Shown: in pieces, positions 36,185 through 40,119 of the stretch | How positions within the stretch are numbered: the first letter of the stretch is position 1 | Layout: each line of letters starts with the position of its first letter | Assembly (NCBI RefSeq): GCF_026013545.1 | Contig: NZ_JAPDOG010000008.1 | Location: 145,001 to 185,119 of the forward strand | Source: Defluviimonas salinarum | Lineage (GTDB): Bacteria; Pseudomonadota; Alphaproteobacteria; Rhodobacterales; Rhodobacteraceae | Length of the DNA stretch: 40,119 nt | Direction: 5' to 3' | Notes under the pieces: generated by a model | The model's input: only the letters and a program-made list of their open reading frames with translations | Databases searched by the model: none | What the model was told of the DNA's origin: nothing | Position numbers and translations under genes: made by a program

Positions 36185-36424
36185 ATGAACGAGGTCGTGC
36201 AACGATCCGGGCGCGAGCTTTGCGAGCTGCGCCGCGACGATGGCAGCCTCACCGCCCGTGGCTTCATGGAGGATGGTGAGCAGACCGGCTACTGGGAGTG
36301 GTATCGCAGGGATGGCACACTGCTGCGTTCGGGCTATTTCGAAGCCGGACGGCCGATTGGCTCGCTAACCGAACATGACGAGGCGGGGCGGGTGCAGCGG
36401 GCGAGCGCGATCGCCTGGGGCTGA
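36185..36424 (+). CDS. small MORN-like (YwqK-type) repeat protein, opposite strand to tail operon
   Basis: A 79-residue protein with two to three MORN_2/YwqK-like repeats: LTARGFMEDGEQTGYWEWY, RRDGTLLRSGYFEAGRPIGS and LTEHDEAGRV. Such repeats occur in proteins loosely called YwqK-family antitoxins, but the function is not known. It is on the plus strand between the tail tube and tail chaperone genes, all of which are on the minus strand, so it is likely a moron (an added gene under its own promoter). No clear promoter was seen. The start at 36185 follows ACAGGGTGCCG, a modest ribosome-binding site. Confidence 0.72.
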   Translation: MNEVVQRSGRELCELRRDDGSLTARGFMEDGEQTGYWEWYRRDGTLLRSGYFEAGRPIGSLTEHDEAGRVQRASAIAWG

Positions 36425-36456
36425 GAACTGCGACTGCCTGGGCTTGAGCCGCCGGA

Positions 36457-37395
36457 TCAATACACATCGACATCATTGACGAGGGTTGCGGTGCACATCC
36501 GCCCCACGACGCTGTCGCGCGCCGCCTGCCAGTCAAACTTCGCCTGCACGCCCTGGGGCCCGGAGATCTCGATGCGCGGGCGCGGCAGGTAGACCGCGTG
36601 CACCGTGAAGGTGAAACTTTCGCCCGAGGGCAGCCCGTAACCGAACTCGAGCGCGCATGGATCGCCATTGACGGCCTGCGTGACGAGCGTCGCGTCGGCG
36701 AAGCGGACCTCGATGGAGCCGGTCAGCGCCGCGATGGACGGGTCCGCGCCGTCGATCCGTCCGTCGCTGCGGATCGTTTCTATCCGGTCGAGATTGTTGG
36801 CATAGGTGATGTCGACCGAGACCACGTTGCCTAGCGCCGCGCCGTTCCGGGTGATGGCGCCGTTGAAGTGGCCGAAGCGCTTCAGTTCCAGTTCTGCCGG
36901 TGTCCCCGCAGCACTCGTCGTGCCCACCGTCTCGCCCTGGGCCACCAGCCGCACCGTTGCGGTCAGCAGCCCCGAGCGCTGCACCTGCCAGCTGAGTTGA
37001 TCGAGCACGCAGCCCGAATACATCGCATAGCGCGGCACTTCGGGCATGACAGTCTCGATCGAGAGGCTCGGCAGGGTCCAGGCGCCCGAGCGAAACTCGT
37101 GGGTCCAGGGCCCGGTGCCGGTGGTTGCCGGCTGACCGAAGGCCGCCTTCAGCCAGAACCCGAAACCCGCCGCGTCGATCGGCACGATCACGTCGCCGTC
37201 GGCCGTGACCGCGTCCTTGATCGGTGCCAGCGGATCGCGGCCGTAGCCCAGAAGTTCGGAATTGAGCAAAGGCTGCTCAGCCCCGAGGGTGGTGCTGGCG
37301 AAGGGCATCCTGGTGAAGCCGCTCGCCGGCGGCGTACCATAGGTGGTCTCGAACGCAAGCGCCATCTGCGCCCGCGCCCCCTGGGCTCGTGCCAT
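36457..37395 (-). CDS. phage tail tube (major tail) protein
   Basis: A 312-residue protein. N-terminal ARAQGARAQMALAFETTYGT is typical of the tail tube subunits of siphoviruses in Alphaproteobacteria; the rest is beta-rich with the loops expected of this fold. The C-terminal part (ISGPQGVQAKFDWQAARDS) contains the motif in which the tube domain closes with an alpha-beta element. It precedes the chaperone and tape measure genes, as in all such clusters. Confidence 0.85.
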   Translation of the reverse strand: MARAQGARAQMALAFETTYGTPPASGFTRMPFASTTLGAEQPLLNSELLGYGRDPLAPIKDAVTADGDVIVPIDAAGFGFWLKAAFGQPATTGTGPWTHEFRSGAWTLPSLSIETVMPEVPRYAMYSGCVLDQLSWQVQRSGLLTATVRLVAQGETVGTTSAAGTPAELELKRFGHFNGAITRNGAALGNVVSVDITYANNLDRIETIRSDGRIDGADPSIAALTGSIEVRFADATLVTQAVNGDPCALEFGYGLPSGESFTFTVHAVYLPRPRIEISGPQGVQAKFDWQAARDSVVGRMCTATLVNDVDVY

Positions 37396-37499
37396 GTACA
37401 GAACTCCCTCTTCCTTGCCCTGATGAACTTGCGTTGCCTCACGCCATTCGTCCCGCTACTCGGTGGTTCCCGGATCCAAGGCCAATCGGAGAACAACCG

Positions 37500-37724
37500 A
37501 TGATCGAAGCACTACTGACGCTGCTCGTTGGCCTCGTCGCGATTTATGTCGTGGTTTGGATCTTCATCCTGCTTCCGGCCAACATGGCGGTATCGCGAGG
37601 GCGCAGCGCCTTTGGCTGGGTGCTCGTGAGTTTGTTCTTTTCGCCGGTTCTGGCCTGCCTTCTCCTCCTGCTGCTCGGGGACAACCCGAACAGGACGAGG
37701 AAGGACAAAGGTCCCCGACTTTGA
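37500..37724 (+). CDS. small two-helix membrane protein, opposite strand to tail operon
   Basis: A 74-residue protein starting MIEALLTLLVGLVAIYVVVW with two hydrophobic segments (about 4-26 and 38-60) joined by a short basic loop (MAVSRGRSAFGW), and a charged end NPNRTRKDKG. GGAG at 37488-37491 is 8 nt before the ATG, so the gene is real. It is on the plus strand between the tail terminator and tail tube genes, a second moron-like insertion. A superinfection-exclusion or membrane-effector role would be a guess. Confidence 0.7.
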   Translation: MIEALLTLLVGLVAIYVVVWIFILLPANMAVSRGRSAFGWVLVSLFFSPVLACLLLLLLGDNPNRTRKDKGPRL

Positions 37725-37764
37725 CGCCCGTCCTCGCGGCGCAGGATCCATCAGGGATCTCGGA

Positions 37765-38238
37765 TCAGGCCAGCGGATCAGCGATCGAGTAGTGCAGCAC
37801 GACCGGTACGACCGCGGCCTTCAGGCTGGCCGCGCCCTCGACCGGCAGATCGATCGGCCGCGGCGCTTCGGCTTCGACCCAGTCGCAGAGCCCGCCGAGC
37901 GTGCGGTCGGTGGCAAGCGCCGCACCGATGCTGGCGCAGAGCGTGTCGAAGGCGGAGTCACGGTCGTTCGTCCCTTGCAAGGGTCCACTGGACCCCTGCA
38001 TCTGCTGCGCAGACCGGGCCTCACCCTGCACGACCGCCTCGATCTCGGCCCGGTGCTGGTAGTGGTAGGCGAGCGGCGAGAGCGTCACCTCCGGCTCGCC
38101 CGGCTCACCTTCGCGCAGGATCAATAGGCCCGCAGCCGGCACGCGCTCGGGCAGGACCGCACCGCGCAGGACGGTGGCGGGCAGCGTCGCGAGGCGCGCG
38201 TGCAGCGCTGCGAGGATGGTTTCGCGGTGGGTGGGCAT
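37765..38238 (-). CDS. phage tail terminator protein
   Basis: A 157-residue protein, MPTHRETILAALHARLATLP at the start, the conserved RAEIEAVVQG and RDSAFDTLCASIGAAL parts and VVPVVLHYSI at the end, fitting the tail terminator/minor tail protein U fold. The start at 38238 has AGGTCC upstream; the longer frame to 38292 lacks support. A 19-residue stretch EARSAQQMQGSSGPLQGTN between the two conserved parts is unusual and includes the 25-bp inverted repeat at 37976-38000, so it appears to be an insertion. It is the most distal phage gene visible. Confidence 0.78.
   Translation of the reverse strand: MPTHRETILAALHARLATLPATVLRGAVLPERVPAAGLLILREGEPGEPEVTLSPLAYHYQHRAEIEAVVQGEARSAQQMQGSSGPLQGTNDRDSAFDTLCASIGAALATDRTLGGLCDWVEAEAPRPIDLPVEGAASLKAAVVPVVLHYSIADPLA
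37976..38000. repeat. 25-bp near-perfect palindrome inside the tail terminator gene
   Basis: The arms (12 nt each) around a 1-nt centre match at 11 of 12 positions, with the core GGGTCCA-C-TGGACCC. It adds Gly, Ser and Pro codons to a protein loop in frame. It is probably a copy of a dispersed palindromic element. Confidence 0.7.
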
Positions 38239-38288
38239 GGTGGACCTGGGGGAAACGGCCAGTGCATTGGACCAGAGGAGAATGGATC

Positions 38289-38633
38289 TCATTCTGCTCT
38301 GTTGCGAGCGATCGCCAAGATATAGCTGAAGGGCCAGAAAGAACCAAACGCCAGTACCGACAGCAAGATCGTTGCGCCGATTCCAGCAGGGATATGGTTG
38401 CTTGCGATGTAGTAGCCTGTGACGCAGCCTGCAGAAAGCAGCGCTAGAAGCACTATGCTACGGGGGCGGCCGACGACCTGATAGTCACGCCCGATCACAT
38501 AGCCTGACGCCATCGCAACAGCGCTGACCACATGCAGCGCCTCAAAACCATCCGGGACCTGCAGGCCGGCATAAGACATGGCGCCCCCTGCGGCTGACAA
38601 GGCTGTCGCGATGCCGAAATCCGAAACAGTCAT
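38289..38633 (-). CDS. small multi-span membrane protein of unknown function
   Basis: A 114-residue protein with about four hydrophobic segments: FGIATALSAAGGAMSYAGL, ALHVVSAVAMASGYVIG, IVLLALLSAGCVTGYYIA and IGATILLSVLAFGSFWPF, with basic loops. Its ATG overlaps the stop of the secreted-protein gene upstream (38630) by 4 nt, so they form a pair. It is not like the neighbouring phage tail genes. I do not recognise the family. Confidence 0.65.
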   Translation of the reverse strand: MTVSDFGIATALSAAGGAMSYAGLQVPDGFEALHVVSAVAMASGYVIGRDYQVVGRPRSIVLLALLSAGCVTGYYIASNHIPAGIGATILLSVLAFGSFWPFSYILAIARNRAE

Positions 38634-39526
38634 TGCAGATCAGCTTTTGTAACTGGCAGCGCAACAAAAGTCGACGCTATCGGATTTCTATCCTGGTCAA
38701 AAATGACCATTTCACTAAATCCCGGCGAGCCGCTTATTTTACCTGCTTTTGAGGATTGAACTGTTCCCCGAATGATCAGTGCGAGTGCTTCGCGATTTTC
38801 CAAGTCAATGAAGAAGGCCTTCGTGCTCTCTCGATCTGAAGCAAAGGACGGCAATGCCGCAAAGTCGAAATCCATTTTCTGCATCTTCGCTGCCTCGAAT
38901 ATGTTCTCGATAGTCGTATTGGACCAATAAGATTCCACGTTGGCGATCCCGACATACAGATCCTCTGGAGCAATAATTTCCAGCTTCGAGATGGTTTCTC
39001 CGTCAGACTCATAGACAAAGGACACTTCGAAGTCGCGCTTTTCCCCAAAATCGTCGACATAGGACGAAGACAGTTTGCTTTGATAGTTCTTCGCGGATGC
39101 TGTGGTGGTCGTTTCCTTCGCGTAGATCGCGGCTCGCTGAACCCGGTTGGCATGCCCATATATAATGGGTGCATCGTCATCGATGTCATTGTCATTGAGG
39201 TCCACAACGGGGTATTGAGTGCAAGCCGTGTCGCCCGGCGGAAGCGGCCGCACAAACTCCTGCCTTAAGCCGGCTTTCTTCCAGTTGAAGTTAAGAGGCT
39301 CCGATCCCGGAGCATTCTTGATGTAATGCCAAACGTAATTGATGCCGTTCTTCTGGTCGAAATCTGACGCCCATTCAAACTGCATTCCGGCGTTAGTCAC
39401 ATCGCCACTTATCTTTCGCGGTGGCGTCTGGTCATAGTCGTCCGTCGCGCATTCAGATCGTGCCACCCCTGCTCCGCCTATCAATGTAGCTAGAGTCAGG
39501 ACCCATTGATATTGGGCGTTCGGCAT
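38630..39526 (-). CDS. predicted secreted protein of unknown function
   Basis: A 298-residue protein. It begins MPNAQYQWVLTLATLIGGAG and probably ends its signal at ARS-EC; the signal lacks the usual N-terminal Lys or Arg, so the natural start may have been lost to the IS insertion directly upstream (the ATG is at the IS edge). The mature part is rich in Asp and Asn (VDLNDNDIDDDAPIIYGHAN), with a middle segment KLEIIAPEDLYVGIANVES. Base composition is lower in GC than that of the phage genes. Coupled to the membrane protein that follows. Function unknown. Confidence 0.6.
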   Translation of the reverse strand: MPNAQYQWVLTLATLIGGAGVARSECATDDYDQTPPRKISGDVTNAGMQFEWASDFDQKNGINYVWHYIKNAPGSEPLNFNWKKAGLRQEFVRPLPPGDTACTQYPVVDLNDNDIDDDAPIIYGHANRVQRAAIYAKETTTTASAKNYQSKLSSSYVDDFGEKRDFEVSFVYESDGETISKLEIIAPEDLYVGIANVESYWSNTTIENIFEAAKMQKMDFDFAALPSFASDRESTKAFFIDLENREALALIIRGTVQSSKAGKISGSPGFSEMVIFDQDRNPIASTFVALPVTKADLQ

Positions 39527-40006
39527 GATTCAGGCTCCGCAAGGAGACCGAACGATGAGCAACCTTTTCTGGCTGACAGACGCGCAGATGGAGCGGCTTC
39601 GGCCTTTCTTTCCCAAGAGCCACGGCAAGCCACGCGTCGATGACCGGCGTGTGCTGAGCGGCATTATCTTCATCAATCGCAATGGGTTGCGGTGGTGTGA
39701 TGCGCCCAGGGAGTATGGTCCCCCGAAGACCCTCTACAACCGCTGGAAGCGATGGGGCGACAAGGGCATCTTCGCCCGGATGATGGAAGGCCTGGCCTCC
39801 GAGGCGGCCGTTCCGAAGACGGTGATGATCGACGCGACCTATTTGAAGGCGCACCGCACGGCGACCAGCCTGCGGTCGAAAAAAGGGGACCCGACGACCA
39901 AAGGGGCCGCCTGATCGGCCGAACCAAGGGCGGCATGAACACCAAACTGCATGCCGTCACCGATGCCGATGGCCGCCCGATCCGCTTTTTCATGACCGCA
40001 GGCCAC
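39527..40006 (+). mobile_element. IS5-family (IS427-group-like) insertion sequence, 3' truncated
   Basis: The left end begins about at 39527 with GATTCAGGCTCCGCAAGGAG, followed by the transposase gene in two frames. The right part stops at about 40006: the OrfB protein diverges from the family just after FFMTAGH and meets a stop at 40037-40039. The remaining DNA to 40119 shows no recognisable gene, so the element is cut or interrupted there. Confidence 0.75.
39555..39914 (+). CDS. IS5-family transposase OrfA
   Basis: A 119-residue first reading frame of a two-frame IS5 transposase: MSNLFWLTDAQMERLRPFFP, DDRRVLSGIIFINRNGLRW, then PKTLYNRWKRWGDKGIFARM, and the first catalytic Asp in MIDATYLKAHRTA. 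AAGGAG lies 8 nt before the ATG. It ends after KKGDPTTKGAA just past the A6G4 run at 39879-39888, where a -1 frameshift would join it to OrfB. Confidence 0.9.
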   Translation: MSNLFWLTDAQMERLRPFFPKSHGKPRVDDRRVLSGIIFINRNGLRWCDAPREYGPPKTLYNRWKRWGDKGIFARMMEGLASEAAVPKTVMIDATYLKAHRTATSLRSKKGDPTTKGAA

Positions 40007-40039
40007 CGAAGTTCATCAGTTGAACGCGTAAACGACTGA
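39884..40039 (+). pseudogene. IS5-family transposase OrfB, truncated
   Basis: In the -1 frame from the A6G4 run the family sequence continues RLIGRTKGGMNTKLHAVTD, then RPIRFFMTAG, after which HRSSSVERVND is unrelated and the frame stops. The remaining catalytic Asp and Glu and the C-terminal part are absent. The transposase is therefore not functional from this copy. Confidence 0.8.
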
Positions 40040-40119
40040 TATCATTTAGGCTGGATAGCCGAAAATGGTACAACACGGAGGGGTCAGGCGGGTTTTGGCA
40101 AGCTCAGGGCATCAAAGAG

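Larger units (their letters stand above)
25991..38238 (-). mobile_element. prophage remnant: lysis and siphovirus tail module
   Basis: From right to left on the minus strand the genes follow the lambdoid/GTA-like siphovirus order: tail terminator, tail tube, frameshifted tail chaperone, tape measure, three to four tip assembly proteins, host-specificity protein, fibre, fibre-associated protein, holin-like protein, endolysin, Rz/Rz1. No integrase, repressor, replication, terminase, portal or capsid gene is seen in the window. Head genes would be expected beyond 38.2 kb, where unrelated genes and an IS fragment lie instead. It is either an incomplete prophage or one whose head module is separated by later insertions. 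Confidence 0.85.

Noticed and set aside
36185-36424. The MORN-like protein as antitoxin of a toxin-antitoxin pair
   Set aside because: No partner toxin gene is adjacent on the same strand; the YwqK antitoxin label is itself weak, so only the repeat type is stated.

Overview
The window looks like a high-GC alphaproteobacterial chromosome, most likely Rhodobacterales. This rests on the 23S-5S-tRNA-fMet order of the rRNA operon tail, the codon and GC character, the many betaine-type catabolic genes, and a siphovirus-type tail module of the kind common in that group. No species can be named from the sequence alone.

Layout. (1) 1-1.8 kb: 3' part of a 23S rRNA gene, a 5S rRNA gene, initiator tRNA-fMet and a clear intrinsic terminator. 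(2) 2.0-12.9 kb, minus strand: a probable eight-gene operon running from a Tat-exported family-5 solute-binding protein through two permeases and a double ABC ATPase into a ThDP enzyme, a choline-dehydrogenase-like GMC oxidoreductase, a betaine-aldehyde-dehydrogenase-like enzyme and a metallo-beta-lactamase-fold hydrolase. A GlxA-type AraC regulator is transcribed divergently. (3) 13.9-18.4 kb: an FMN alpha-hydroxy-acid oxidase and a UROD/MtaA-fold protein (minus), a divergent LysR regulator with a perfect palindrome upstream, and an alpha/beta hydrolase. (4) 18.4-25.6 kb: a gene-poor stretch, then an enolase-superfamily gene, a LysR regulator, an HD-domain PhnZ/TmpB-like putative diiron oxygenase and a complete glycine-betaine-type ABC importer. 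The enolase-superfamily gene and the HD/ABC operon share an AT-rich promoter-like sequence. (5) 26.0-38.2 kb: lysis and tail module of a prophage on the minus strand (nested Rz/Rz1, M15 endolysin, holin-like protein, fibre, tip, tape measure, frameshifted tail chaperone, tail tube, tail terminator), with two small genes inserted on the opposite strand. No capsid, portal, terminase or integrase gene is visible. (6) 38.3-40.1 kb: two lower-GC genes of unknown function and the left part of a truncated IS5-family element.

How the genes may work together. Regions 2-4 look like uptake and oxidation of quaternary-amine or related small molecules: two ABC importers, alcohol and aldehyde dehydrogenases of the choline-betaine type, a GlxA/AraC regulator of the family that controls betaine and carnitine use, and an HD oxygenase of the family that cleaves C-P bonds. 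The actual substrates cannot be read from the sequence.

The most distinctive signals are: a textbook -1 frameshift site (A AAA AAC, 10-nt spacer, 10-bp hairpin) in the tail assembly chaperone gene, whose extension carries a Cys4 motif; the shared operator-like sequence in region 4; an oxidase gene that runs 97 bp antisense into its neighbour; and a 25-bp near-perfect palindrome inside the tail terminator gene.
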